A stretch of 64,000 nucleotides of DNA from an uncultured Lachnospiraceae bacterium (lineage in GTDB: Bacteria; Bacillota; Clostridia; Lachnospirales; Lachnospiraceae): assembly GCA_947178125.1 (NCBI GenBank), contig CAMWXB010000008.1, positions 1 to 64,000 on the forward strand. Direction: 5' to 3'. A program made the translations under genes and the position numbers. Within the stretch, counting starts at the first letter, position 1; every line of letters starts with the position of its first letter. Of this stretch, positions 1 through 10,518 are shown piece by piece. The notes beneath the pieces were generated by a model. It did not search any database, had not been told where the DNA came from, and was given only the letters and a program-made list of their open reading frames with translations.

Positions 1-9
1 ATATAGAAG

Positions 10-225
10 GTGATTGCTTATATATTGAATGTTGACCGGGAAGATATCTCTATGGTAACAACTTTTATGGATGATCTGGGGGCGGATTCTCTGGATATCT
101 TTCAAATCATTATGGGAATTGAAGAAGAATTTGATATCGAGATTCCGGCTGAAAAAGTGGAACATATAACGACGGTAGAAGAAGCGGTTAATTTAATGAA
201 GAGCGCGATCAAGGCGGCAGAATAG
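10..225 (+). CDS. acpP: acyl carrier protein (N-terminus short or truncated at window edge)
   Basis: DDLGADSLDIFQIIMGIEEEFDIEIP contains the canonical phosphopantetheine DSLD motif; directly upstream of rnc. Confidence 0.85.
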   Translation: MIAYILNVDREDISMVTTFMDDLGADSLDIFQIIMGIEEEFDIEIPAEKVEHITTVEEAVNLMKSAIKAAE

Positions 226-230
226 AAGAA

Positions 231-256
231 AAAACCCTTTCTGAGAAGGGTTTTTT
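231..256 (+). terminator. intrinsic terminator after acpP
   Basis: AAAACCCTTTCTGAGAAGGGTTTTTT hairpin plus T-run. Confidence 0.8.
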
Positions 257-275
257 AGTTTTTGTGGAGGTATCA

Positions 276-962
276 ATGCAGCAAAGACCGTTAGAAGAAT
301 TGGAAAATAAAATCGGTTATCAGTTTCAGGATAAGCTCCTGCTTCGTCAGGCATTGACGCATAGTTCCTTTGCCAATGAGCAGAGGATCAATAAGCAGGA
401 AGATTATGAACGTCTGGAATTTCTGGGAGACGCGGTATTAGAATTAGTATCCAGTGAATTCCTTTTTCAGGAAAACAGACAGATGACAGAGGGACAGCTG
501 ACAAGAACAAGAGCGTCCATCGTATGCGAGCAGGCGCTTGCATATTGCGCAAGAGAGTTTGGACTGGAAGCATATATTCTGCTCGGAAAAGGAGAGGAGC
601 GGACCGGCGGAAGGACGAAGGATTCCATTATTTCAGATGTTATGGAAGCGATCATCGGGGCAATCTATATTGACAGTGGTATACCGCAGGCATCGGCTTT
701 TATTCACCGATTTATTCTTTCCGATCTGGAGCATAAGAAGCTGTTTTATGATGCCAAGACAATTTTGCAGGAATTTGTGCAGCAGAAAAATTCAGGAACG
801 CTTCATTATCAGCTTATTCGGGAGGACGGACCCGACCACGATAAGCTTTTTGTCATAGAAGCCAGAATTGACGAAAAGAAAATCGGTGAAGGAACGGGAA
901 AAACAAAAAAGGCAGCGGAGCAGCAGGCGGCTTATGAAGCGCTTGTTTCTCTGCAGAGATAA
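276..962 (+). CDS. rnc: ribonuclease III
   Basis: ERLEFLGDAVLELVSSEFLF signature and C-terminal dsRBD; GGAGG RBS before ATG 276. Confidence 0.95.
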   Translation: MQQRPLEELENKIGYQFQDKLLLRQALTHSSFANEQRINKQEDYERLEFLGDAVLELVSSEFLFQENRQMTEGQLTRTRASIVCEQALAYCAREFGLEAYILLGKGEERTGGRTKDSIISDVMEAIIGAIYIDSGIPQASAFIHRFILSDLEHKKLFYDAKTILQEFVQQKNSGTLHYQLIREDGPDHDKLFVIEARIDEKKIGEGTGKTKKAAEQQAAYEALVSLQR

Positions 963-976
963 AATGCGGGGTATTT

Positions 977-3900
977 ATGTATTTAAAAAGTATCGAAGTA
1001 CAGGGTTTTAAATCTTTTGCAAATAAAATCACATTCAAATTTCACAACGGGATTACCGGAATCGTTGGGCCGAATGGCAGCGGTAAGAGCAATGTCGCGG
1101 ATGCGGTCAGATGGGTGTTGGGAGAACAGCGCATCAAGCAGCTGCGCGGCGCTTCCATGCAGGACGTTATTTTTTCGGGGACAGAGATGCGTAAGGCGCT
1201 TGGTTCCGCTTACGTTGCAATTACATTGGATAATGCCGATCATCAGCTTTCTATCGATTATGATGAAGTAACGGTATCCAGAAGGCTGTATCGTTCCGGT
1301 GAAAGCGAATATATGATCAATGGCACGATCTGCCGTCTAAAAGACGTCAATGAGCTTTTTTACGATACGGGTATTGGAAAAGAAGGCTATTCCATTATCG
1401 GTCAGGGACAAATTGATAAGATCCTGAGCGGTAAACCGGAGGAGCGCCGGGAACTTTTTGATGAGGCGGCCGGTATCGTAAAATTTAAGCGGAGAAAATA
1501 TGCAGCGCAGAAAAAGCTGGAAGACGAGAAGCAGAACCTTGTCCGTGTCAACGATATTCTCTCGGAACTCGAAAAGCAGACGGGGCCCCTTGAGAAGCAG
1601 TCCGAAAAGGCAAGGATTTATCTGCGGAAAAAGGAAGAATTGAAAACACTGGATGTCAATGTTTTCCTGGTCGAGAATGTCAGTATCAAGGAACAGCTTG
1701 ATGGGGTCGATGAAAAACTGCAGATTGCCGGAGACGATTTAGAGGATACGACGCAGAAATATGAACATATTAAAGAAGAGTATGAGCAGATTGAGAGCAG
1801 AATAGAGCAGTTGGACCAGGCGATTGAGCAGGCGAGGGCAACGTTGACGGATACGGGCGTCATGCGTTCTAAATTAGAAGGCGAAATGAACGTCTTAAAG
1901 GAGAAAATCCATTCCGTACAGGGAAATGAGGAACATCTGCTGACCCGTATCAATACGATCGAAGCTTCCATACAGGAGAAAACGCAGGAGAAAGAAGGCA
2001 TTTCCGAACAGAAAGCGCAAATCGATGAAAAGCTGAAAGTGCTGCAGCAGGCAAGGGAAGAAGCGGGAAAACTGTTAGAAGAAGTACAGGGCCGTATCGA
2101 AGCGTTAAATAATCAGATTGAAAGCGGTAAGAATACCATTATCGAAGCGTTGAATAACAGGGCTACCATCAAGTCCAAGATGGGAAGCTTTGACACGATG
2201 TTAGAGCAGATTCAGATTCGAAAAGCGGAGTTAAATTCCAGGCTGCTGCGGGCCAAATCGGATGAAGCGGCGCATACGGAGACGATTAAAAATCTGGAAG
2301 AAGAATTTGAAAAGATCAATACGGCAATTCAGGAACTGCGCGATAAACAGGAAGTATCGGAAGAGAAACTCGCAGGCATGCGGGAGGAACTGGCCGGAAA
2401 AGACCAGAAGCTTCGCGATACGCAGGTCTTATATCATCAGGAAAAATCGAAACTGGATGCACTCTCCAACCTGACGGAGCGCTATGAAGGCTATGGCGGC
2501 GCGGTCAAGGCTGTCATGGAACAAAAGACGAAGAAAAAGGGAATCATCGGTGTCGTAGCGGATATCATTCAGGCCGAGGCCAAATATGAAACGGCAATCG
2601 AAACGGCGCTTGGCGGCAATATCCAGAATATCGTGACGGAAGATGAAGAGACGGCGAAGAGCATGATCGCCTTTTTGAAGAGCAGCCGTGCAGGCCGTGC
2701 GACTTTCTTACCGCTTACGAGCATTAAAAATCCGCAGGAATTTAAGAATAAGGATGCCCTGAAGGAAAAAGGCGTTATCGGCATGGCGGACGAGCTGGTA
2801 AAAGTCGATCAGAAATACCGGGATGTGGCGAAGTCTCTGCTCGGCAGGATTGTCGTCGTCGATAACATTGATAATGCGGTTAAAATTGCCGGAAAGTTCC
2901 GCCACAGCCTTCGTATGGTAACGATTGAAGGGGAACTGCTCGTTCCGGGCGGAGCCATCAGCGGCGGCGCTTTTAAGAATAACAGCAATCTGCTGGGCCG
3001 CCGGCGTGAAATGGAAGAACTGGAGAAAAAAATCAAACAGTATGTTATGGAAATCGACCGCCTTTTGGAAGATATCGAAGCCACCAAGGCGGCAAGAAAC
3101 AAACTGCGGCTTGAAATAGAAGATATTAAGGGACAGTTACAGCGGAAATTTATCGAACAGAATACAGCAAGGCTGAATGTCAGTCAGGCGAGAGAGCGGA
3201 AAAATGAAGCGGCGGAAGGTTCCGAAGAATTGCAGACGGAAGAGACGGAACTGGAAACACAGATTCGGGAGATTCAGGAAAATAAGAAAGCAATTCTGAA
3301 AGAACTGGAAAACTCCGAAACACTGGAAAAAGATACGGAGACGCGGATTGAAGGTTTTCAGCGCCAGTTGGAAACGGAACGTGCCGAAGAGTCGGTACAG
3401 TCTGCCAAAGTTTCCGAGTGGGATGTGGAAGTCGAGAAAATATTGCAGCAGGCCGAGTTCCACAGACAGAATATCGAACGTATCGCGGGAGAAATTGAGC
3501 GTCATGAGGCAGAACTGAAAGAAGTGCAGGAAAGCTTGCAGGCTGGCCGGGAAGATGTGGAACGGAAGCAGGAGAGCATTCTGGAGATTGAAAAGACGAT
3601 TCTCGCATCCCATACGACCCAGACCGATACGGAATTGCAGTTAAAAGAAGACGTTGCATCCAAGGAAGCGCTGTCGGCGAAGCAGAAGAATTTCTTCAAT
3701 GAGCGGGAAGAATTGTCAAAGCAGATGAATTCGCTCGATAAGGAAGTATATCGTCTGAACAGCCAGAAAGAAAAGCTGGAAAACTCCATCGAATCCCAGA
3801 TCAATTATATGTGGGATGAATACGAGATCACGTTGTCGGATGCCGCATCCATGCGAAACGAGGAGATGGATGACCTGCCCGCCATGAAAAAGGATATTTC

Positions 3901-4537
3901 CAGATTAAAAGATGAAATCCGGAAACTGGGCGACGTCAATGTGAATGCCATCGAGGATTATAAGAACCTGATGGAGCGTTATACATTCTTAAAGACACAG
4001 CATGACGATCTGGTGGAAGCGGAGCAGACCCTGCTCGGCATTATCGAAGAACTGGATACTTCCATGCGGAAACAGTTTAATGAGAAATTTGCGGAAATCA
4101 ACCGGGAATTTGATAAGGTCTTTAAAGAACTGTTCGGCGGCGGAAAAGGTACTCTGGAACTGATAGAAGACGAGGACGTGCTGGAAGCCGGCATTCGGAT
4201 CATTGCACAGCCGCCCGGAAAGAAACTGGTCAATATGATGCAGATGTCCGGTGGAGAAAAGTCGCTGACAGCAATCTGTCTGCTGTTCGCCATCCAGAAT
4301 CTGAAACCTTCGCCTTTCTGTCTGCTGGACGAAATCGAAGCGGCGCTGGATGAAAATAATGTAGGCCGTTTTGCAAAATATTTACATAAGCTGACCAGGA
4401 ATACACAGTTCATTGTTATCACGCACAGGCGCGGAACGATGGAAAAAGCGGACAGACTGTATGGTATCACGATGGAAGAAAAAGGTATTTCGACGTTAGT
4501 CAGCGTAAATTTAATCGATAAGGAATTGGATGATTGA
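977..4537 (+). CDS. smc: chromosome segregation protein SMC
   Basis: GPNGSGKSNVADAVRWVLGEQ Walker A, long coiled coil, hinge, C-terminal MSGGEKSLTA and LLDEIEAALDENN. Confidence 0.97.
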   Translation: MYLKSIEVQGFKSFANKITFKFHNGITGIVGPNGSGKSNVADAVRWVLGEQRIKQLRGASMQDVIFSGTEMRKALGSAYVAITLDNADHQLSIDYDEVTVSRRLYRSGESEYMINGTICRLKDVNELFYDTGIGKEGYSIIGQGQIDKILSGKPEERRELFDEAAGIVKFKRRKYAAQKKLEDEKQNLVRVNDILSELEKQTGPLEKQSEKARIYLRKKEELKTLDVNVFLVENVSIKEQLDGVDEKLQIAGDDLEDTTQKYEHIKEEYEQIESRIEQLDQAIEQARATLTDTGVMRSKLEGEMNVLKEKIHSVQGNEEHLLTRINTIEASIQEKTQEKEGISEQKAQIDEKLKVLQQAREEAGKLLEEVQGRIEALNNQIESGKNTIIEALNNRATIKSKMGSFDTMLEQIQIRKAELNSRLLRAKSDEAAHTETIKNLEEEFEKINTAIQELRDKQEVSEEKLAGMREELAGKDQKLRDTQVLYHQEKSKLDALSNLTERYEGYGGAVKAVMEQKTKKKGIIGVVADIIQAEAKYETAIETALGGNIQNIVTEDEETAKSMIAFLKSSRAGRATFLPLTSIKNPQEFKNKDALKEKGVIGMADELVKVDQKYRDVAKSLLGRIVVVDNIDNAVKIAGKFRHSLRMVTIEGELLVPGGAISGGAFKNNSNLLGRRREMEELEKKIKQYVMEIDRLLEDIEATKAARNKLRLEIEDIKGQLQRKFIEQNTARLNVSQARERKNEAAEGSEELQTEETELETQIREIQENKKAILKELENSETLEKDTETRIEGFQRQLETERAEESVQSAKVSEWDVEVEKILQQAEFHRQNIERIAGEIERHEAELKEVQESLQAGREDVERKQESILEIEKTILASHTTQTDTELQLKEDVASKEALSAKQKNFFNEREELSKQMNSLDKEVYRLNSQKEKLENSIESQINYMWDEYEITLSDAASMRNEEMDDLPAMKKDISRLKDEIRKLGDVNVNAIEDYKNLMERYTFLKTQHDDLVEAEQTLLGIIEELDTSMRKQFNEKFAEINREFDKVFKELFGGGKGTLELIEDEDVLEAGIRIIAQPPGKKLVNMMQMSGGEKSLTAICLLFAIQNLKPSPFCLLDEIEAALDENNVGRFAKYLHKLTRNTQFIVITHRRGTMEKADRLYGITMEEKGISTLVSVNLIDKELDD

Positions 4538-5499
4538 TGAGTGAAGAAAAAAAAGGCTTTTTTGCCAGATTAAAAGAAGGATTGACGAAAACAAGAAATA
4601 ATATCGTTCATGGAATCGATTCCGTGTTCAGCGGTTTTTCCCACATTGATGAGGATTTCTATGAGGAACTGGAAGAGATTCTGATCATGGGCGATATCGG
4701 CGTGAATGCGACAGACGAGATTCTGACGAGGCTGCGGGAGCAGGTAAAGGAGAATCATATTAAGGAACCGGCCGCCTGCAAAGATTATCTGATCCAGAAT
4801 ATCAAAGAGCAGATGCAGGTAGGCGAGACCGCGTATGAATTTGAGCATAAGCAGTCTATCGTGCTCGTGATCGGTGTCAACGGTGTCGGGAAAACGACTT
4901 CTGTCGGGAAACTGGCCGGCAAGCTGAAAGCACAGAACCGAAAAGTTCTGCTTGCTGCGGCGGATACCTTCCGGGCTGCAGCAGGAGAACAACTGACTGA
5001 GTGGGCGCACCGGGCAGGCGTGGAAATCGTCGGCGGCAAAGAGGGGGCAGACCCGGCCAGCGTCATTTACGATGCGGTGGCGGCTGCAAAAGCAAGGAAT
5101 GTCGATGTGCTGTTGTGCGATACGGCAGGCCGCCTGCACAACAAGAAGAATCTGATGGAAGAGTTGAAGAAGATCAACCGAATTATCGACAAGGAATTTC
5201 CGGATGCCCACAGGGAAAATCTCGTTGTTCTGGATGGAACGACGGGACAGAATGCGTTGCAGCAGGCACGGGAGTTCGGAGAAGTGGCGGATTTGACGGG
5301 AATTATCCTGACCAAAATGGACGGAACGGCCAAGGGTGGAATTGCGGTAGCGATTCAAGCCGAGTTGAAAATTCCGGTGAAATATATCGGCGTCGGAGAG
5401 ACGATTGAAGATTTACAGAAATTTGATGCGGAACAGTTCGTAAATGCGTTATTTGACGTGAATCTAAACGATGTCGAAGCGGAAGAACTTGCGGAATAA
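4537..5499 (+). CDS. ftsY: signal recognition particle receptor FtsY
   Basis: NG-domain: GVNGVGKTTSVGKLA, DTAGRLHNKKNLMEEL, TKMDGTAKGG; start overlaps smc stop. Confidence 0.96.
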   Translation: MSEEKKGFFARLKEGLTKTRNNIVHGIDSVFSGFSHIDEDFYEELEEILIMGDIGVNATDEILTRLREQVKENHIKEPAACKDYLIQNIKEQMQVGETAYEFEHKQSIVLVIGVNGVGKTTSVGKLAGKLKAQNRKVLLAAADTFRAAAGEQLTEWAHRAGVEIVGGKEGADPASVIYDAVAAAKARNVDVLLCDTAGRLHNKKNLMEELKKINRIIDKEFPDAHRENLVVLDGTTGQNALQQAREFGEVADLTGIILTKMDGTAKGGIAVAIQAELKIPVKYIGVGETIEDLQKFDAEQFVNALFDVNLNDVEAEELAE

Positions 5500-5517
5500 C
5501 AGGAAAGGGGCAGGAAG

Positions 5518-6732
5518 ATGGAGCTTACGTTGGAGAAATTTGAAGAGGCGTGCGAAGTCGTAAAAAAGGTCACGATGGAGACCAAATTGGTGTACAGCGA
5601 CTATTTCAGCGCACAGACAGGAAACAGGGTATATCTGAAACCGGAAAATATGCAGTTTACAGGAGCCTATAAACTGCGGGGCGCCTATTATAAAATGAGC
5701 ACATTGTCGGAAGAGGAACGGCAGAAGGGGTTGATTACGGCTTCAGCCGGAAATCATGCGCAGGGTGTCGCTTATGCCGCAAAATGCTATCATGTGAAGG
5801 CGACGATTGTTATGCCGACGACGACACCGCTCATTAAGGTCAACAGAACAAAGGGCTATGGCGCGGAAGTGATCCTGTATGGAGACGTCTATGATGAGGC
5901 GTGTACTTATGCGTATCAGCTTGCGGAAGAAAAAGGTTATACGTTCGTACATCCTTTTGATGACCTGGATGTGGCGACGGGTCAGGGCACAATTGCGATG
6001 GAGATTATCAAGGAACTTCCGCTGGTAGATTATATTCTTGTACCAATCGGCGGCGGCGGACTGGCAACGGGCGTTTCGACTCTTGCCAAGTTGTTGAACC
6101 CGAAGATTCAGGTCATCGGGGTGGAGCCGGCGGGCGCGAACTGTATGCAGGCATCCATCAAGGCAGGAAAAGTAACGACTTTAGACAGTGTGAATACGAT
6201 TGCAGACGGTACTGCCGTTAAGACGCCAGGAACAAAGATTTTTCCTTATATCGGCAAGAATCTCGACGATATCATTACGGTGGAAGATGAAGAACTGGTG
6301 GTCGCTTTTCTGGATATGGTCGAGAATCATAAGATGGTCGTGGAAAATTCCGGCCTGTTGACCGTGGCGGCCTTGAAGCATATGGATGTCAAAAATAAGA
6401 AGGTCGTTTCGATTTTAAGCGGCGGAAACATGGATGTGATCACGATGTCATCCGTGGTACAGCAGGGGCTTGTGCTGCGCGACAGAATTTTTTCCGTATC
6501 GGTGCTTCTCCCGGATAAACCGGGCGAATTATCAAGGGTGTCCGATGTTATTGCAAAGCAGAGCGGTAATGTCATTAAGCTGGAACATAACCAGTTCGTG
6601 TCCATCAACAGAAATGCGGCGGTCGAGCTTCGAATCACGATGGAGGCGTATGGTACCGAACATAAGAAGCAGATCATTCAGGCACTGCAGGAAAGCGGGT
6701 ACAAGCCGAAGGTCGTGCGCGCGAGCATCTGA
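5518..6732 (+). CDS. ilvA: threonine ammonia-lyase with C-terminal ACT domain
   Basis: PLP fold: KPENMQFTGAYKLRGA, SAGNHAQGVA, PIGGGGLATG; ACT-like C-terminus. Confidence 0.9.
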   Translation: MELTLEKFEEACEVVKKVTMETKLVYSDYFSAQTGNRVYLKPENMQFTGAYKLRGAYYKMSTLSEEERQKGLITASAGNHAQGVAYAAKCYHVKATIVMPTTTPLIKVNRTKGYGAEVILYGDVYDEACTYAYQLAEEKGYTFVHPFDDLDVATGQGTIAMEIIKELPLVDYILVPIGGGGLATGVSTLAKLLNPKIQVIGVEPAGANCMQASIKAGKVTTLDSVNTIADGTAVKTPGTKIFPYIGKNLDDIITVEDEELVVAFLDMVENHKMVVENSGLLTVAALKHMDVKNKKVVSILSGGNMDVITMSSVVQQGLVLRDRIFSVSVLLPDKPGELSRVSDVIAKQSGNVIKLEHNQFVSINRNAAVELRITMEAYGTEHKKQIIQALQESGYKPKVVRASI

Positions 6733-6842
6733 GTTGAAAAACAGATTTTTCAGCCTGTTGTGAAGCGGTGTAAGAATAGGATACTGGATAATTCATATAC
6801 TAGTTTATATGGATGTACCAGCAGGAAAAAGGGGGAGAGGGG

Positions 6843-7697
6843 ATGAAAAAGAAAATTGTCAGAAATTATGTGATGATCACGCTCATGGCATTGCTCAATG
6901 CGGCGGCAATCAGTCTTTTTATAGACCCTCATGATCTTGCACCGGGCGGCGTGACGGGTATTGCGGTCATTATCAGCAGAGTGCTGTCTGTGGAGACCGG
7001 TACACTGATTTTTGCGCTGAACGTTCCAATCCTGATATTTGCAATTTGGCAGTTCGGCCTTCATTTTGCCGTATCGACTATCTATGCGACTGTGCTCATT
7101 TCTGTTTTTACCAATCTTTTAGCGCCCTTCGGGCCGGCGACGGATGACATCCTGCTGGCAGTACTGGCGGGCGGAGTTCTCTATGCAGTGTCCATTGGCC
7201 TGATCATGAAAGCGGGTGCGACGACAGGCGGTATGGACATTATTGTCAAGTGGCTTCGGGTAAAGCTGCCGTATTTAAAGACAGGAGTGCTTTTTTTCAT
7301 TACAGATGCTATAATCATAAGTGTATCGGGAATTGTGTTCAGGAATCTGGATGTTGCACTATATGCGGGAATCATCGCTGTTGTAAATTCTTTTGTGCTG
7401 GATTTTGTATTATATGGAAAAGATGAGGCGAAATTGCAGTATATCATCAGCGATAAGGCGGATACGATCACGGACAGACTTTTGAAGGAACTGGATATCG
7501 GCGTGACCCAGATAGAGGGGCGCGGGGCATTCAGCAAAAAAGAGAAAAAAGTGCTGATGTGCGTTGTTAAAAAGCCGGTATCGCCGCGGGTAGAGGATAT
7601 CGTGAAAGAAGAAGATGCGGAGGCATTCATGGTCATTACAAGTGCGACAGAGATTTTTGGCGAAGGATATAAGAGTTATTTTGCAGATAGATTTTAA
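6843..7697 (+). CDS. YitT family membrane protein (DUF161/DUF2179)
   Basis: multi-TM plus DUF2179-like C-terminus; GGAGAGG RBS before ATG 6843. Confidence 0.85.
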   Translation: MKKKIVRNYVMITLMALLNAAAISLFIDPHDLAPGGVTGIAVIISRVLSVETGTLIFALNVPILIFAIWQFGLHFAVSTIYATVLISVFTNLLAPFGPATDDILLAVLAGGVLYAVSIGLIMKAGATTGGMDIIVKWLRVKLPYLKTGVLFFITDAIIISVSGIVFRNLDVALYAGIIAVVNSFVLDFVLYGKDEAKLQYIISDKADTITDRLLKELDIGVTQIEGRGAFSKKEKKVLMCVVKKPVSPRVEDIVKEEDAEAFMVITSATEIFGEGYKSYFADRF

Positions 7698-7748
7698 GAT
7701 GAAGAGAGTGCCTGTGGCAGTCGGTGAATATTAGTAAGAGGAGTATGT

Positions 7749-8858
7749 ATGCGGGGAAAAAAGGTACAAATGAAGAGAAAGAGCAGAAAACAGCGGAGAA
7801 ATGAGAATGGGATTTTATTTGGTTCCATTATCCTTTGTATCGTGACGCTGTGTGCGGTCACGATCTGTCTGATCATGGTCTTTCAATATCGTGCTGCGCA
7901 GATAGAGGCGGCAGAGATGAGGGACGAAATCGCAAGGCTTCAGGAGAATTATACGCCGGAAGAAGTGGAAGCGATGATTGCCGGCGAAAAAGAGAATGCG
8001 GCGCTTCAGGCTTCGGAAGAAACCGAGGATGCGATGCTCGACAGGATGAAGGAACTTATGCTTTCCGGAGAGGGGGCGGTCAATATGCTCCGTAAATTTT
8101 TCCCGAATGAAATTGTGCTCGTTGATAACACGCAATACTATTTTTTCCCGATTTCGGACACGCTTGCCAAGCATTCGTATCTGCCGGAAAATTTTATACT
8201 TACGGAAGATGAATTGATCGAATATTATGATAACGGAGAACTTATTTCTCATAAGGGAATCGACGTATCCAGATATCAGGAGAAAATTGACTGGCAGGAA
8301 GTCGCGGAAGACGATGTGGAGTATGCGTTTATCAGACTGGGAATCCGCGGTTATACGGAAGGTGAGATTAAAGAGGACGATACGTTCGAGTATAATATCA
8401 ATGGCGCCTTGGATAATGGAATCGAAGCCGGTGTTTATTTCTTTACGCAGGCAATCAGTGTAGAGGAGGCGGAAGAAGAGGCTCAGTATGTGTTGGATGC
8501 GATTGAGCCCTATGATGTTACCTATCCCGTTGTATTGGATGTAGAAGCTGTAAGCAGTGAAAATGCCAGAACAGCAGAGTTAACGAAGGAAGAAAGAACG
8601 GAATACTGCATTGCCTTTTGCGAGATGATAAGGCAGGCTGGATATACGCCGATGATTTATGGTAATTTAAAGACTTTTATGCTGCTGCTCGATATGGAAC
8701 AGCTGGAAGCATATGATAAATGGTTTGCCTACTATGATACGGAACTTTATTTCCCTTATAATGTCAGGATATGGCAGTATACTGATACCGGAAGTATAGA
8801 AGGCATCGATACGGATGTGGATATCAATATCAGTTTCGGAAATTTTTCCGGTGAATGA
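7749..8858 (+). CDS. membrane-anchored GH25 (lysozyme-like) glycoside hydrolase
   Basis: N-terminal TM; KGIDVSRYQEKIDWQEV...YAFIRLGIRGY...VVLDVEA motifs of GH25. Confidence 0.88.
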   Translation: MRGKKVQMKRKSRKQRRNENGILFGSIILCIVTLCAVTICLIMVFQYRAAQIEAAEMRDEIARLQENYTPEEVEAMIAGEKENAALQASEETEDAMLDRMKELMLSGEGAVNMLRKFFPNEIVLVDNTQYYFFPISDTLAKHSYLPENFILTEDELIEYYDNGELISHKGIDVSRYQEKIDWQEVAEDDVEYAFIRLGIRGYTEGEIKEDDTFEYNINGALDNGIEAGVYFFTQAISVEEAEEEAQYVLDAIEPYDVTYPVVLDVEAVSSENARTAELTKEERTEYCIAFCEMIRQAGYTPMIYGNLKTFMLLLDMEQLEAYDKWFAYYDTELYFPYNVRIWQYTDTGSIEGIDTDVDINISFGNFSGE

Positions 8859-9733
8859 TCATGGATGAGAAAAATTTGGAACAATATGAGAAAACAGGTT
8901 TTTTACTGGAATCTTTCAAATTATTTCATATAAAAGACTGTATCCGTAAGGATTTTCCATTTCACTATCATGATTTCTATAAGATCATTTATTTTGTGGA
9001 CGGAAACGTCAGCTATAAGATAGAAGGGAAGACGTATCGGTTAAAGCCTCATGATTTTGTGCTGGTGGATTATAATGCGATTCATAAGCCGGAAATAGAG
9101 AGCAGTGAGCCTTATGAGCGGTATATCATTTATCTGGCCGAAGAATTCATGAATCATGAGAATAAGCAGGGAGAACGGCTGAAGCGTTGTTTTGAAATGG
9201 CAGGGCAGAGCGGAAACCATGTGTTACATTTTTCGCCGGGCAGCTATGAAGCATTGTTGGACTGTCTGATGCGGATTGAAGAGGAAGAGCATGGGGAACA
9301 GGATTTTTTGCGGGATAAGCTGTTGGAGGCGGCTTTTCTGGAATTTATGGTGTTGTTTAACAGGGCGTGCATTGCCCAGCCGAAAGCCTTTATTACAACT
9401 GCAGTTTATCATGAGAAGATTGTAGATGTGATTTCATATATACAGGCGCATCTGACGGAGAATATCAGCATTGATTTTCTGGCAGAGACTTTCTATATCA
9501 GCAGATACTATCTGATGCGGCAGTTCAAGGAAGCAACGGGATATTCCATCCATCAGTATATCAATGAGAAAAGAATTCTGGAGGCCAAAAGAAGAATCCT
9601 GACCGGCGTGCCGGCTTCAAAAGTCTGCTATGACTGCGGATATTCCGATTATTCTACATTTGCGAGGCGTTTTAAGGAAATCGTAGGCGTAGCGCCTTCT
9701 ATGGTGAAGGAAATACATCCATATTTAACGTAA
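8855..9733 (+). CDS. AraC family transcriptional regulator with cupin N-domain
   Basis: HxH cupin-like N-terminus and C-terminal double HTH (FYISRYYLMRQFKEATGYSIHQYI...GYSDYSTFARRFKE). Confidence 0.9.
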   Translation: MIMDEKNLEQYEKTGFLLESFKLFHIKDCIRKDFPFHYHDFYKIIYFVDGNVSYKIEGKTYRLKPHDFVLVDYNAIHKPEIESSEPYERYIIYLAEEFMNHENKQGERLKRCFEMAGQSGNHVLHFSPGSYEALLDCLMRIEEEEHGEQDFLRDKLLEAAFLEFMVLFNRACIAQPKAFITTAVYHEKIVDVISYIQAHLTENISIDFLAETFYISRYYLMRQFKEATGYSIHQYINEKRILEAKRRILTGVPASKVCYDCGYSDYSTFARRFKEIVGVAPSMVKEIHPYLT

Positions 9734-9849
9734 AAAACAGTTTTCATTTTCCCGCAGATTTGCTACAATATCATTATACGCAGGAGACGGTACGATCTTA
9801 TATTAAAAACTATATAAAGACAGGTGCAGGACACCGGAATGGAGGAAAC

Positions 9850-10518
9850 ATGAGATATTTTTTTGAATCCAAAGTGGAGAAGCGTGACAAGGGATACATA
9901 ATCGATCTTCCCTTTAACGTATGGGAGGTGTGCAAGCAGAGAGATGTGATTCAGGGCGATCTGGTGCTGGATAATAAGATTATTGACTGCGAGCTTCATC
10001 CCAAAGAGAAGGGCAATTATGAAATCTATATTCAGGACGAAGAAGCAGTGAGTGTGGAACTTGGGGTGGCTCATAAGATACTGCTTCATGTCAATGGTTC
10101 CCTGATCCGTATGGACCAGAACAGCCCATACAGCTTCGAGAATCCGGTTCGTAAAATCGACAGTATTGATGTAATTAAACTGCCGGAAGACGGGCTTTGC
10201 GGGCAGGCCTGTGTGGCGATGCTGGCAGGCGTTACGATTGCCGAGGTCATCAGCGTTATGGACTGCCGGGAATGGCAGGCTACGATGGGACGTGTAATTT
10301 CTGCGTTGAATTATTACGGTATTGACCATACGGATATTATCATGTATACGGAAGGACGGGAAACAGTACTGCCGAAATGCGCGATCCTGATGGAGAGAAT
10401 GGGACGTTTCTGCCACTATCTGGTACACTTTGATGGAAAATATTACGATTCCCATGCGGGCATAATGACGGAGTATGATACCAGCAAGCTGTTGGGATAT
10501 TTGGAGATTAAATGCTAG
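9850..10518 (+). CDS. DUF1905-like domain fused to C39-like cysteine peptidase domain
   Basis: N-term IIDLPFNVWEV...GDLVLDNKIIDCELHPKEKGNYEIYI resembles DUF1905; C-term GLCGQACVAMLAG...HYLVHFDGKYYDSHAG resembles papain-like C39. Confidence 0.6.
   Translation: MRYFFESKVEKRDKGYIIDLPFNVWEVCKQRDVIQGDLVLDNKIIDCELHPKEKGNYEIYIQDEEAVSVELGVAHKILLHVNGSLIRMDQNSPYSFENPVRKIDSIDVIKLPEDGLCGQACVAMLAGVTIAEVISVMDCREWQATMGRVISALNYYGIDHTDIIMYTEGRETVLPKCAILMERMGRFCHYLVHFDGKYYDSHAGIMTEYDTSKLLGYLEIKC

Noticed and set aside
4570-5358. 262-aa minus-strand ORF opposite ftsY
   Set aside because: Antisense shadow of a strongly conserved gene; composition lacks recognisable domains.
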